A DNA stretch of 46,212 nt from Bacteroidota bacterium. GTDB taxonomy: Bacteria > Bacteroidota > Bacteroidia > CAILMK01. The stretch lies in the NCBI GenBank assembly GCA_026391915.1, contig JAPLCZ010000295.1:1-46212 (forward strand), written 5' to 3'. The notes below the pieces were generated by a model. The model saw only the letters and a program-made list of their open reading frames with translations, made no database searches and was not told where the DNA came from. This document shows positions 7,355-15,957 of the stretch, piece by piece (the stretch's first letter is position 1; every line of letters starts with the position of its first letter). A program made the translations under genes and the position numbers.

Positions 7355-8941
7355 CTATCCCTTACTTTGGATTTTAATTTTTTGCCCAACCCAAATTGAA
7401 CGCCCACCTTTTAGGTTGTTCCATTGTTTAATTTCTTCAATAGAAACCCCTGGATATTTTTGGGCAATACTCCATAATGTATCACCCTTTTGCACAACGT
7501 AAACTTTTATTTGTGGAGCCTTTTCCTGGGTTTGGATTTTGTTTTCCTGTTGTGGTGTTTTAGCAATAGTAGTTTTATTCTCTACTTGGGCAGGTGCAAC
7601 ATAAGAATCAGAAATACGAATTTTCTGAGCCAGTGTCATATTGTTTATCTTCAGGTAATAATTATATTTTTCCATAGGCACATAAACTGCAAGGCGCTTC
7701 CCAATTAGGAGTTTATAATTTCGCATATTATTCCAACGCATAAGGTTATAAACACTCACATCAAACCAATCAGCAATACTCGGTAGGTTGTCCCCTGATT
7801 TTACGGTGTAATATAGTCCCCCAATTTTGGGTGGTGGTGCCACATAAGTTGGGGTGGCAACGCGAGTAGTTTCCGGTGTATGCTTAATGTATGTAGAGGC
7901 CTGATATCTATAAATTGAATCTTGATATTGTGCAAAAATAGAAGTGTATTTAACCGGGAGTTTCAAAATATAATTATTACTTCTAGCGGGTATTTTATCC
8001 TTTATATAATGTGGATTTAAATACCTAATAAGCTCCATGGGCGCACCAGTAACCATACTAATAGTTGAAAAATCCAAATCCTGATTTACCAAAATAGTAT
8101 CTACCAAAGTTGGCAGGTTTACAGATTGCGGATAAAGATTATGTTCTTTATGATATTGGAACAAATAAGTTACAGCAATAAACGCAGGTACATAGCCTCT
8201 GGTTTCGGCAGGGAGGTAATTATATATTTCCCAAAAAGTTTTTTTGCCTCCACTTCTTCTTATGGCTTTATTCACATTACCGGGCCCACAATTATAAGCA
8301 GCTAGCGCCAGAAACCAATCCCCAAAAGCATTGTATAAATCCTTTACATATTGCGCTGCAGCAAGGGTTGATTTTTGTGGGTCACGCCTTTCATCAACAT
8401 AAGAGTTGATGGTCATACCATACATCCTACCAGTAGAATACATAAACTGCCAAGGCCCCACCGCAGCTGCAGGAGAAACTGCTTGCGGTATTAAAGCACT
8501 CTCAACTACAGACAAAAATTTCAATTCCTGAGGCATGTCATTGGCAGCAAGTATCTCCTCATACATGGGGAAATAATACTCACTTAATCCTAAGATTTTT
8601 TCTGATAAATCACGCCTGCGAACAAGGTATAAATCAATAAAAGCTTTCACTTGGGCATTGTAGGTATAAGGGAAAGGGCTACTAAGCGATGCAATCCTTT
8701 TTGCATATACAGAATCCGAATATTGGGGTACATCATCGGGTTTAAAACCAAAGGTATTTACATAAGAGCTATTGCGGTTTTTAATGGTATTTTTCATATA
8801 CCACAAATGCACAAGGCTATCAAAATTCCCCATCATCACCTTGCTCTCCTTCAGCACATTTTCATCTGCACCATTGCCCTGTGCAATAGCCTGCATTGCA
8901 ATAAAAACACTTGCTAAAAATGTGAAGATAAGTTTATTCAT
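7355..8941 (-). CDS. membrane-bound lytic murein transglycosylase with two LysM domains (MltD-like)
   Basis: Cleaves peptidoglycan glycan strands to 1,6-anhydro ends. A signal peptide covers residues 1-20. The SLT domain spans about residues 130-260, with the catalytic Glu in FLSVVESAL (Glu147), the QFM motif near 165 and the AYNCGPGNV motif at 215-223. LysM domains lie at about 377-425 and 477-525 and bind glycan. The enzyme is expected in the periplasm or at the outer membrane. A -7 element is present 58 bases upstream of the start. The gene converges on the DgkA-Ogt chimera with a 10-base gap. Confidence 0.93.
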   Translation of the reverse strand: MNKLIFTFLASVFIAMQAIAQGNGADENVLKESKVMMGNFDSLVHLWYMKNTIKNRNSSYVNTFGFKPDDVPQYSDSVYAKRIASLSSPFPYTYNAQVKAFIDLYLVRRRDLSEKILGLSEYYFPMYEEILAANDMPQELKFLSVVESALIPQAVSPAAAVGPWQFMYSTGRMYGMTINSYVDERRDPQKSTLAAAQYVKDLYNAFGDWFLALAAYNCGPGNVNKAIRRSGGKKTFWEIYNYLPAETRGYVPAFIAVTYLFQYHKEHNLYPQSVNLPTLVDTILVNQDLDFSTISMVTGAPMELIRYLNPHYIKDKIPARSNNYILKLPVKYTSIFAQYQDSIYRYQASTYIKHTPETTRVATPTYVAPPPKIGGLYYTVKSGDNLPSIADWFDVSVYNLMRWNNMRNYKLLIGKRLAVYVPMEKYNYYLKINNMTLAQKIRISDSYVAPAQVENKTTIAKTPQQENKIQTQEKAPQIKVYVVQKGDTLWSIAQKYPGVSIEEIKQWNNLKGGRSIWVGQKIKIQSKG

Positions 8942-8999
8942 TTTCTATTATACTGAAAACAATCTAACGCAAATTGATAGGTGATATTTTGTTTGGTGG

Positions 9000-9007
9000 C
9001 AAATATA
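9000..9007 (-). promoter_or_regulatory. Bacteroidota -7 element TATATTTG for the lytic transglycosylase gene
   Basis: Exact TAnnTTTG match on the minus strand, 58 bases before the ATG at 8941. Confidence 0.5.
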
Positions 9008-9066
9008 AATTTTTAATACAAATAAATAGTTATCACATTTTCACTGATTCAAAAATCTATCCTAAA

Positions 9067-9501
9067 TTATTTAAACTTATGAGTCTTGAAAATAGAAATA
9101 ATTTTCTTTTCATCTGTGGGATTTGAAGTATATAATCTATTCATGTGGATACTGTCTCTTTTATCAATGTATGCTGTTAGATATGTCCTTCCATACCTTT
9201 TTTTCTTTACAATTTTAGCATCGCAATTATCAATCTTCAACTCTTCAAAGGAAATAGTATTAGCATCTTTTTGTACATCATCAATCCCTTTAAATCCCAT
9301 TCTCCCACAATCAAAAGAAATAGTATCCCACCAATTTTGATAATAGCCAACATAAGTATCAACTCCTTCAAGATTTTTTAGATGCCAACCACTTGGCAAA
9401 TCAAGAGAAAAAACCTCATTTTTATCTTCTGATTTATTGCCATCCTTGGTGCAAGAAACACTAAAAGCAATCACAAATAAAATGGAAACTAATGTTCTCA
9501 T
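9067..9501 (-). CDS. lipoprotein of unknown function
   Basis: A 144-residue protein whose first 17 residues form a lipoprotein signal peptide with the lipobox FSVSC (Cys17), followed by a charged Asp/Lys/Asn-rich linker. The rest (about 30-144) is a single small domain with regular beta content, including LDLPSGWHLKNL and two cysteines. It resembles the general PsbP/MOG1-like or DUF1795-like style of lipoproteins, but I cannot assign a family. It lies just downstream of the amidase gene on the same strand, 18 bases away, so the two may be co-transcribed. Confidence 0.7.
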   Translation of the reverse strand: MRTLVSILFVIAFSVSCTKDGNKSEDKNEVFSLDLPSGWHLKNLEGVDTYVGYYQNWWDTISFDCGRMGFKGIDDVQKDANTISFEELKIDNCDAKIVKKKRYGRTYLTAYIDKRDSIHMNRLYTSNPTDEKKIISIFKTHKFK

Positions 9502-9519
9502 ATAGTATAAATCGGAGTA

Positions 9520-10305
9520 CTATTTCTCCCTTCCCTCAATCTCATTTTTGTAATCCCGCACCGCTTTAAAGATGGAGAGAGCAAGGGTCTCCTGTCCGGC
9601 CTCCGAACTCAGGAATTTCCTCTCAGTAGGGTTGCTGAGGAAGCCGGTTTCTATCAGGGTGCTGGGCATGGCGGTTTTCCAAAGCACCAGAAAACCAGCT
9701 TGCTTTACCCCACGGCTATAGCGTCCTGCATTTTTGCCCATAATGTTTTCCACCTTACCCGCAAAGCGGATGCTTTGGTCCATGTGCGCATCTTGGTATA
9801 AAGAAAAAATGATGTGCCCTTCAGGGGATTTGGGGTCAAAGCCATCGTATTTTTTGTTGTAATTATCTTCTAAAAGTATAACGCCATTTTCGCGTTTGGC
9901 AACCTCCAAGTTGCTTTCCGTTTTATGCAAACCCATGGTGTAGGTTTCTGTGCCACTGATGTTGGTTGTGGGGTTAGAGTTTACATGGATGGAAATAAAA
10001 ATATCCGATTTGTTTTTATTGGCAAGGTCGGCGCGTTCCCACAGCTCCACAAAGCTATCATCAGTGCGTGTGTATATTACTTTTACGTCATCCAGATTAT
10101 CCTTTATAGCTTTGCCGAGTTTTAACGCAATGCCCAAAGTAATATCCTTCTCTCTTTTTCCTGCAAACTGGCAACCGGGGTCATACCCGCCATGCCCCGC
10201 ATCAATAGTGATAATGTGTACCCCACTTTTGCGCTTTTTGTTCGTCTTGTCTGTAGTGAAGGAAGTAAACACCACTACAATTGCCATCAATACCCCTAGG
10301 CGCAT
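9520..10305 (-). CDS. N-acetylmuramoyl-L-alanine amidase (Amidase_3)
   Basis: Zinc amidase that cuts the bond between N-acetylmuramic acid and the stem peptide during cell separation. Zinc ligands and catalytic residues sit in IDAGHGGYDPG, the Glu in the KREKDIT segment, SIHVNS and LIETGFLSN, in family order. The chosen Met begins a good signal anchor (MRLGVLMAIVVVFTSF). In-frame ATGs at 10341, 10350 and 10368 are possible, and the frame stays open further upstream, but that would run into the divergent lptD gene. The divergent arrangement with lptD is common in this phylum. Confidence 0.9.
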   Translation of the reverse strand: MRLGVLMAIVVVFTSFTTDKTNKKRKSGVHIITIDAGHGGYDPGCQFAGKREKDITLGIALKLGKAIKDNLDDVKVIYTRTDDSFVELWERADLANKNKSDIFISIHVNSNPTTNISGTETYTMGLHKTESNLEVAKRENGVILLEDNYNKKYDGFDPKSPEGHIIFSLYQDAHMDQSIRFAGKVENIMGKNAGRYSRGVKQAGFLVLWKTAMPSTLIETGFLSNPTERKFLSSEAGQETLALSIFKAVRDYKNEIEGREK

Positions 10306-10378
10306 GGTTTTTGAAACCGCAGCGGTAGGTATTTTATCCATCAAATTCATCACTGCAAAATAACGCATAGTTTTAAGA

Positions 10379-12985
10379 ATGTTTCCTAAGCCAGTTGTCA
10401 AAAGCTTTTTGCGGTTAGTATCTTTTACTTTATTGTTGATAATAGTAGGTTTGGTGAAAGGATTTTCGCAAGGCGAAACTAAAAAAGCAGTTACCAAAGA
10501 TTCTACCAAAAAGACTGTGGATACTATTGCCATTAGCAAATCAGGCTTGCAGGCAGAGGTAAAATACAGCGCTAAGGACTCCATTATTTATGCTATTGAG
10601 GAGAAGAAAGTTTACCTCTATGGCGCTGCAAAAATCCATTATCAGGATATTGATATGCTTGCCGATTATGTAGTGATAAACTGGGCAACCAATGAGCTAA
10701 CCGCAGAGGGGAGGAAGGACTCAACGGGTAAAATAAAAGGCACGCCTGTTTTTACAGAGAAGGGGCAATCCTACAAAGCCAATAAGATGGCATATAACTT
10801 CAAATCTAAAAAAGGTAAGGTGATGGATTTGCACACCGCAGAGGGGGAAGGATTCATCATTGTAACCAAGGGGAAATACTTTAAAGAAGAAGACTCGGGG
10901 GAGAATATTATCTACGCCAGAGATGCTAAATACACCACCTGCAACCTTGATAGCCCACATTTTTACATTCAGGCAGCTAAACTTAAACTCATCCCTAAGG
11001 ATAAAATAATCACGGGCTCTGCCATTATGTATATACAAGATGTGCCTATGCCTTTGCTGCTGCCGTTTGGGTTCTTCCCTGCAAAAAGCAGGAGGAGTTC
11101 GGGGCTCATTATTCCCGCTTATGGTGAGGATGCCAATAGGGGTGGTTTCTTCTTGCGCAACGGCGGTTATTATTTCGGGTTGAATGATTATTACGACCTT
11201 AAACTCACGGGAGATATTTACGCCAATGGCGGATGGGGTGCTAATGCCACTACTAATTACGCAAAGATGTATAGGTTCAGGGGGAGTTTGAGTCTCTCCT
11301 ACTCCAACCAAATTATTGGGCTAGAGGATGTACTAAGTACAGATAGCAGGGCAGTGCAAAAATCGCAATTATACAATATAAGCTGGAGCCATAGTCAGGA
11401 TGGTAAAGCTCACCCGGGGAGTAGTTTCTCTGCCAGTGTAAATGCAGGGAGTTCAAAATATCAGCGCAATAATTCATTGGATTATACCAAGAGGTTGGAG
11501 AGCAGTATGAACTCAAATATCTCCTACAACAAAACTTTTATAGGTACTCCTTTCTCTTTGAACTCAGCCCTGAGTCATAGCCAGAATACACAAACAGGAG
11601 ATGTGTCCCTCACCTTGCCGCAGGTGAATCTGAATATGCAACGTATCTTCCCTTTCCAAACAAAGAATTCTCTCAACAATAATACATGGTTTAAAAAGAT
11701 TGGCTTTAGCTGGAACTCATCTTTCCAAAATACTGTGAATGCAAAAGAGAATAAACTTTTTGTGGATGGCAAACCCAATGACTCTGTAATTAAAGAAATG
11801 CGCAATGGTGTTAAGCATAGTTTGCCTATCAGCACCAATATCCAAATACTGAAATACTTTAACCTGAGCCCGGGTTTTAACTATAATGGTTATCTTTATT
11901 TCCGCAGAGATATTCAAAATTGGGATGCTGCAAACAAGAAGATTATCTACACCCCTCAACGCGGGATTTTCTACGCAAATGATTACTCCACTTCTGCCAA
12001 CCTTAGCACGGTGGCTTATGGTACTTACCGCATTAATACAGGGAATTTTATGGCAGTGCGCCACACTGTTACCCCCAATGTAAACTTCCGTTATACTCCT
12101 GATTTCAGCACTACACAATATAATTATTACAACACGGTGCAGTACGATACTTTGGGGCATACCAGGAAGTATTCTTATTACGAAAAAGGAATTTATGGAG
12201 GGCCGGGGCAGGGCAAATTTGGCGGGATAGATTTTAGCCTAGGCAATGTACTTGAGCTAAAGATGAAGAGTGCTAAGGATACCGTAACCCATACCAAAAA
12301 GGTTAAGTTACTTGATGGGTTTAACATCAGCAGCAGTTATAATTTCTTGAAGGATACGCTGAAGTTTTCTAACTTTAATATTAGCGCTTACACCACATTG
12401 TTTAATAATATAAACGTAAATGCCAATTGCAATATTGACCCCTACAAAGCCAATAATATTAATGGACAGGATTACAATAAATTTATCCTTGAGGATAAAC
12501 AAAGCCTTGGGAGGATTACCTCCGCCAGCCTAACCACAAGTGCTGGCTTAAACCCCGCTGCTAACAAAAAGGAGAAGGAGATGTCAAAATATATTGACCC
12601 CCGCATCCGCTACTTTTACCCGGGCACTTATGTGGATTATACCATCCCTTGGAATTTAAGTTTGAACTATAGCCTTAACTACAATAGTTCGTTTTCATTT
12701 ATTGATAAAAAGAATATTGGCGCTATCAACCAAACTGTAAGTATGAGTGGGGCAGTGCAACTAACTCCCTATTGGAAGATTGATTTCCGTGGGGGTTATG
12801 ACATTAAAAATAAATCCTTTACTGCCCCCGAAGTTAAAGTTTACCGTGACCTCCATTGTTGGGAGATGCGCTTTACTTGGGTGCCCTTTGGAGCCTTTAA
12901 AAGCTACCTATTTACCGTACAAATCAAAGCACCAAGCCTGCATGATTTGAAGTATGATAAAAAGAAGGACAATAGAACGTATTAG
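10379..12985 (+). CDS. lptD: LptD-like outer-membrane lipopolysaccharide assembly protein
   Basis: Inserts lipopolysaccharide into the outer leaflet of the outer membrane. The 868-residue protein has a signal peptide (about 1-30), an OstA/LptA-like periplasmic beta-jellyroll at about 55-210 (IHYQDIDMLADYVVINW, KANKMAYNFKSKKGKV), and a long C-terminal region of alternating beta strands rich in Asn, Tyr and Ser that forms the barrel. The conserved strand PLLLPFGFFPAKSRRSSGLIIPAYGED, broken here by notation only, marks the start of the barrel domain around residues 216-245. Bacteroidota LptD proteins are divergent from the proteobacterial ones; the assignment rests on architecture and the OstA part. 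Confidence 0.88.
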   Translation: MFPKPVVKSFLRLVSFTLLLIIVGLVKGFSQGETKKAVTKDSTKKTVDTIAISKSGLQAEVKYSAKDSIIYAIEEKKVYLYGAAKIHYQDIDMLADYVVINWATNELTAEGRKDSTGKIKGTPVFTEKGQSYKANKMAYNFKSKKGKVMDLHTAEGEGFIIVTKGKYFKEEDSGENIIYARDAKYTTCNLDSPHFYIQAAKLKLIPKDKIITGSAIMYIQDVPMPLLLPFGFFPAKSRRSSGLIIPAYGEDANRGGFFLRNGGYYFGLNDYYDLKLTGDIYANGGWGANATTNYAKMYRFRGSLSLSYSNQIIGLEDVLSTDSRAVQKSQLYNISWSHSQDGKAHPGSSFSASVNAGSSKYQRNNSLDYTKRLESSMNSNISYNKTFIGTPFSLNSALSHSQNTQTGDVSLTLPQVNLNMQRIFPFQTKNSLNNNTWFKKIGFSWNSSFQNTVNAKENKLFVDGKPNDSVIKEMRNGVKHSLPISTNIQILKYFNLSPGFNYNGYLYFRRDIQNWDAANKKIIYTPQRGIFYANDYSTSANLSTVAYGTYRINTGNFMAVRHTVTPNVNFRYTPDFSTTQYNYYNTVQYDTLGHTRKYSYYEKGIYGGPGQGKFGGIDFSLGNVLELKMKSAKDTVTHTKKVKLLDGFNISSSYNFLKDTLKFSNFNISAYTTLFNNINVNANCNIDPYKANNINGQDYNKFILEDKQSLGRITSASLTTSAGLNPAANKKEKEMSKYIDPRIRYFYPGTYVDYTIPWNLSLNYSLNYNSSFSFIDKKNIGAINQTVSMSGAVQLTPYWKIDFRGGYDIKNKSFTAPEVKVYRDLHCWEMRFTWVPFGAFKSYLFTVQIKAPSLHDLKYDKKKDNRTY

Positions 12986-12992
12986 GAATTGA

Positions 12993-13019
12993 ATTGACAA
13001 CTTTTTTAAAGTTGTCAAT
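12993..13019. promoter_or_regulatory. perfect 12-bp inverted repeat between lptD and the MCE gene
   Basis: The arms ATTGACAACTTT and AAAGTTGTCAAT are perfectly complementary with a 3-base TTT loop. The hairpin follows the lptD stop by 7 bases but lacks a downstream T run, so it is a weak terminator at best. Its right arm ends 10 bases before the -7 element at 13030, so it could also be an operator. Confidence 0.6.
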
Positions 13020-13029
13020 CTTGCACCGC

Positions 13030-13037
13030 TAACTTTG
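13030..13037 (+). promoter_or_regulatory. Bacteroidota -7 element TAACTTTG for the MCE gene
   Basis: Exact TAnnTTTG match, 25 bases before the GTG start at 13063. It supports that start and separate transcription of this gene from lptD. Confidence 0.55.
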
Positions 13038-13062
13038 CACAATAGTTTTTATAAATAACAAA

Positions 13063-14055
13063 GTGAAATTATCCAATGAGTTTAAGGTAGGTGTATTGGC
13101 GGTTTGCGCCCTTTTCATCCTAATAGTAGGCGTTAATTATTTAAAGGGCAATGAGATTTTTGCCCGCAATATCACTCTTTATGCAGAATATCCCAACGTG
13201 GATGGGCTTGCCCCCTCCAATGCTGTTACCCTTTTTGGTTTGCAGGTAGGGCAGGTAGATAAACTCATCCTTATTGACCATAACAAAAATAAAATCTTGG
13301 TAAAATTCCACATCAAACACGGTATAGAATTACCTAAGAATTCTGTGGCAAGAATCATGAGTTCAGGTTTACTTGGTGGCAAAGAATTGCTTTTAGCCCA
13401 AGGTGCAGGTTCGGAATTTGTGCAGAATGATGATACCCTCAGAGGCGAATTAGAACTTAGCCTTACTGCATCTATAAACAGTGTAGTTTCCCCCGTAAAA
13501 GCTAAAATAGAAAAGCTCATTACCAGTATTGATACCATAGTTGTTTCCCTCAATCAGGTATTTGATAACAATACAAAATCAAACCTAAGGAGTAGTGTTT
13601 CTTCTGTAAAGCAATCCTTAGAAAACATTAAAGCAACTACTGAAACTTTAAACACCTTCACCAAAAATGAAACGGCAAGGTTGCACTCTATTGTTACCAA
13701 CATAGAGTCCATTGCCAATAACATAAAAAACAACAACGCCGCCATCACTAAAATCATGAATAACCTTTCCGATTTTAGTGACTCTTTAAAAGCCTCCAAC
13801 ATAAAATCCACCATGCTGCAAGTGAATTCTTCCATTACTGAAATTAATTCTGTACTGGCAAAAGTAGAGAAAGGAGAAGGTAGCCTTGGCATGTTGCTGC
13901 ATGATGAAAACCTCTACAAAAATCTTAAAAACGCAAGTGGCAGCTTGGATGCATTGATTATTGATATGAAAGCACACCCAAGCCGCTATGTGCATTTCTC
14001 AGTATTTGGCAAAAAAGACAAAGGCGAAAAGAAGACCTTGGAGGTGCCTAAGTAA
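13063..14055 (+). CDS. MlaD family (MCE domain) lipid-transport protein
   Basis: Membrane-anchored periplasmic subunit of an MCE-type phospholipid transport system. It starts at GTG. A single membrane segment at about residues 6-27 precedes the MCE domain (about 38-120: ITLYAEYPNVDGLAPSNAV, then the GLLGGKELLL segment). The remaining two thirds are predicted coiled coil or helix with repeated I-x-x-I/L patterns and end in a Lys-rich tail. The partner genes mlaE and mlaF are not in the window. The 330-residue length is usual for Bacteroidota members. Confidence 0.9.
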   Translation: MKLSNEFKVGVLAVCALFILIVGVNYLKGNEIFARNITLYAEYPNVDGLAPSNAVTLFGLQVGQVDKLILIDHNKNKILVKFHIKHGIELPKNSVARIMSSGLLGGKELLLAQGAGSEFVQNDDTLRGELELSLTASINSVVSPVKAKIEKLITSIDTIVVSLNQVFDNNTKSNLRSSVSSVKQSLENIKATTETLNTFTKNETARLHSIVTNIESIANNIKNNNAAITKIMNNLSDFSDSLKASNIKSTMLQVNSSITEINSVLAKVEKGEGSLGMLLHDENLYKNLKNASGSLDALIIDMKAHPSRYVHFSVFGKKDKGEKKTLEVPK

Positions 14056-14070
14056 AATAGCCAAATTTTA

Positions 14071-14102
14071 TTTGTAATTTTAAGTAAAAAGCCGCACCTT
14101 TG
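14071..14102 (+). promoter_or_regulatory. Bacteroidota-type promoter for the rpmB-rpmG-DUF4295 operon
   Basis: A TTTG box (14071-14074) is followed after 20 bases by CACCTTTG (14095-14102), one mismatch from TAnnTTTG. The ATG of rpmB is 24 bases further on. Confidence 0.5.
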
Positions 14103-14125
14103 CCCTCTCAAACCAAATTTTAATC

Positions 14126-14368
14126 ATGTCACGTATTTGTCAATTAACAGGTTTAAAGCCAATCACAGGGCACAGGGTTTCTCACTCTAATGTGAAAACC
14201 AACCGTTGGTTTTTCCCTAATCTTCAGGAGAAAAATTATTACATCCCTGAGCTAGACCAATGGGTTCATATCAAGCTTTCCACCTCTGCTATGCGCACTA
14301 TTAATAAAAAGGGATTGCTTACTTACATCCGCGAAATAGAAAAAAAAGAAGGCATTAAACTTATATAA
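14126..14368 (+). CDS. rpmB: 50S ribosomal protein L28
   Basis: An 80-residue protein with the L28 hallmarks: [12 protein letters not shown], the [20 protein letters not shown] stretch and a basic C-terminus with [13 protein letters not shown]. It is a component of the large ribosomal subunit. It is the first gene of a compact block; rpmG follows after 3 bases. Confidence 0.97.
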   Translation: MSRICQLTGLKPITGHRVSHSNVKTNRWFFPNLQEKNYYIPELDQWVHIKLSTSAMRTINKKGLLTYIREIEKKEGIKLI

Positions 14369-14371
14369 ATC

Positions 14372-14554
14372 ATGGCAAAGAAAGGCGCAAGAATACAAGT
14401 GATATTAGAGTGTACTGAGCACAAAGAAAGTGGCAGACCCGGCACAAGCCGCTACATCACTACCAAAAATAAAAAGAACACTACTGAGAGGCTAGAGATT
14501 AAAAAATACAATCCTATCCTCCGCAAAATGACTGTTCATAAAGAAATTAAATAA
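14372..14554 (+). CDS. rpmG: 50S ribosomal protein L33
   Basis: A 60-residue protein starting [17 protein letters not shown] and containing the T-x-K-N-K-K-N-T motif and [14 protein letters not shown] end of L33. The paired CxxC zinc cysteines of some L33 proteins are absent, making this a cysteine-poor, zinc-independent form. It lies between rpmB and the DUF4295 gene. Confidence 0.96.
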   Translation: MAKKGARIQVILECTEHKESGRPGTSRYITTKNKKNTTERLEIKKYNPILRKMTVHKEIK

Positions 14555-14585
14555 TTTTAATCACCTAATATAAACTTATAAAGCA

Positions 14586-14738
14586 ATGGCAAAGAAGGTA
14601 GTTGCAACACTAAGAAAAGCGAAAGACCAAGTGAAATTAATTCGCGCTGTTAAATCGGCTAAATCAGGTCATTATTCATTCCGCGAAGAGATGGTACCCA
14701 AAGACCAGATTGAAGAGGTACTAAAAAAGAAATTGTAA
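14586..14738 (+). CDS. DUF4295 small basic protein, ribosome-associated gene neighbourhood
   Basis: A 50-residue protein starting at the ATG at 14586 and ending at TAA 14736-14738. It begins MAKKVVATLRKAKDQVKL and ends in EEVLKKKL; about a quarter of its residues are Lys or Arg. It is the Bacteroidota-specific DUF4295 family, which consistently follows rpmG. The basic composition and context suggest it binds ribosomal RNA, but this is inference. A terminator follows directly. Confidence 0.9.
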   Translation: MAKKVVATLRKAKDQVKLIRAVKSAKSGHYSFREEMVPKDQIEEVLKKKL

Positions 14739-14762
14739 TTTTTTTTAATGTTTGTATAACAT

Positions 14763-14800
14763 AAGCTTCCTTCCATTAACAGAGGGGAGCTTTTTTATTT
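14763..14800 (+). terminator. rho-independent terminator after DUF4295
   Basis: An 11-bp stem (14763-14773 with 14782-14792, including three G-U pairs) and an 8-base loop are followed by a T-rich tract. It separates the ribosomal block from ftsY, whose GTG start is 12 bases beyond the tract. Confidence 0.75.
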
Positions 14801-14812
14801 AATACCAATACT

Positions 14813-15796
14813 GTGGGCGTTTTTGATTTTTTTAAAAAGAATAAGAAAACAGAGGAAGCAAGCCCTTCCGCTGAACACACTGCCTATGAGCAGGGTTTAG
14901 AGAAAACTAAAACCAATTTCTTCTCTAAACTGGGAAAAGCCTTAGTGGGTAAATCTACTGTAGATGCTGATTTTCTGGATGAGTTGGAAGAAATATTAGT
15001 AGGCGCTGATGTTGGGATTGATACCACCGTTAAAATTATCAACCGTCTGGAGGTACGCATAGCCCGTGATAAATACCTTAATTCAAACGAACTGAATAGT
15101 ATTTTGCAGGAGGAGATTATTGCCCTGCTTGATGAAAACGGCAATAATAATATTGGTGATTTTAACCTCACTGGCAAACCAAGCCCCTATGTAATTATGG
15201 TGGTTGGGGTAAATGGTGTGGGCAAAACCACCACTATTGGCAAGCTTGCGCATCAGTTTACTAAGCACGGCAAATCTGTAATGCTGGGCGCCGCAGATAC
15301 TTTTAGGGCAGCAGCCGTTGACCAACTTACCATCTGGAGTGAACGTGTTGGCGTGCCCATAATCTCACGCGGCATGGGTGCTGACCCTGCTTCGGTGGCT
15401 TATGATGCGGTGCAATCTGCACAGGCAAAGGGTGCTGATGTTGTGATTATTGATACGGCAGGCAGGCTTCATAATAAGATAGGGTTGATGAATGAGCTCT
15501 CTAAAATACGGGCTGTGATGAGCAAGGTAATACCTGATGCGCCACACGAAGTATTGCTGGTTTTGGATGCCTCTACAGGGCAAAATGCTATTGAGCAAGC
15601 CAAACAATTTACCGCTGCCACACAGGTAAATGCCCTTGCCCTGACCAAGCTAGACGGCACTGCCAAAGGTGGTGTGGTGATAGGCATTAGTGATATATTT
15701 AAAATCCCGGTAAAATATATTGGCCTTGGCGAAAAGATGGAAGACCTAAAACTCTTTAACCAAAAGGAGTTTATTGAAACGCTGTTTGAGGGATAA
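14813..15796 (+). CDS. ftsY: signal recognition particle receptor FtsY
   Basis: SRP-receptor GTPase that docks ribosome-nascent chains at the membrane. The start is GTG. Residues 1-115 hold a short acidic/basic linker and the helical N domain. The G domain has the P loop GVNGVGKTT at 132-140, DTFRAAAVDQL at 162-172, DTAGR at 214-218 and TKLDGTAKGG near 280. The 327-residue length is that of forms without a long acidic A domain. Its position after rpmB-rpmG-DUF4295 is typical of Bacteroidota. A terminator stands between them, so it may have its own promoter or depend on read-through. Confidence 0.97.
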   Translation: MGVFDFFKKNKKTEEASPSAEHTAYEQGLEKTKTNFFSKLGKALVGKSTVDADFLDELEEILVGADVGIDTTVKIINRLEVRIARDKYLNSNELNSILQEEIIALLDENGNNNIGDFNLTGKPSPYVIMVVGVNGVGKTTTIGKLAHQFTKHGKSVMLGAADTFRAAAVDQLTIWSERVGVPIISRGMGADPASVAYDAVQSAQAKGADVVIIDTAGRLHNKIGLMNELSKIRAVMSKVIPDAPHEVLLVLDASTGQNAIEQAKQFTAATQVNALALTKLDGTAKGGVVIGISDIFKIPVKYIGLGEKMEDLKLFNQKEFIETLFEG

Positions 15797-15826
15797 GGAG
15801 GTAGTTATTTTCTGTGATACGATTTA

Positions 15827-15850
15827 GGAGAAATCTTATTATCTCCCCTT
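15827..15850 (+). terminator. possible weak terminator after ftsY
   Basis: A 5-bp GGAGA/TCTCC stem with a 10-base loop is followed by CCTTTT. It lies 30 bases after the ftsY stop. The stem is short, so this is a tentative call. Confidence 0.3.
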
Positions 15851-15909
15851 TTCCACATTTCCACATGCTGTAATCCATAGGGTTTGGCATTGCCGCCAAA
15901 GTGAGGGCG

Positions 15910-15917
15910 TAATTTTG
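15910..15917 (+). promoter_or_regulatory. Bacteroidota -7 element TAATTTTG for the TPR gene
   Basis: Exact TAnnTTTG match, 40 bases before the ATG at 15958. A TTTG at 15883-15886 is 23 bases upstream, a little further than the usual 19-21. Confidence 0.5.
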
Positions 15918-15957
15918 GCAGATAAAATAATATCTAACAATACTGCGTTATTACAGC

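Noticed and set aside
9925-10363. Plus-strand open frames inside the amidase gene
   Set aside because: They are antisense shadows of the zinc amidase with no recognisable domain.
10721-11311. 196-residue open frame on the minus strand within lptD
   Set aside because: It is a shadow of the lptD coding frame; composition is biased and no domain is recognisable.
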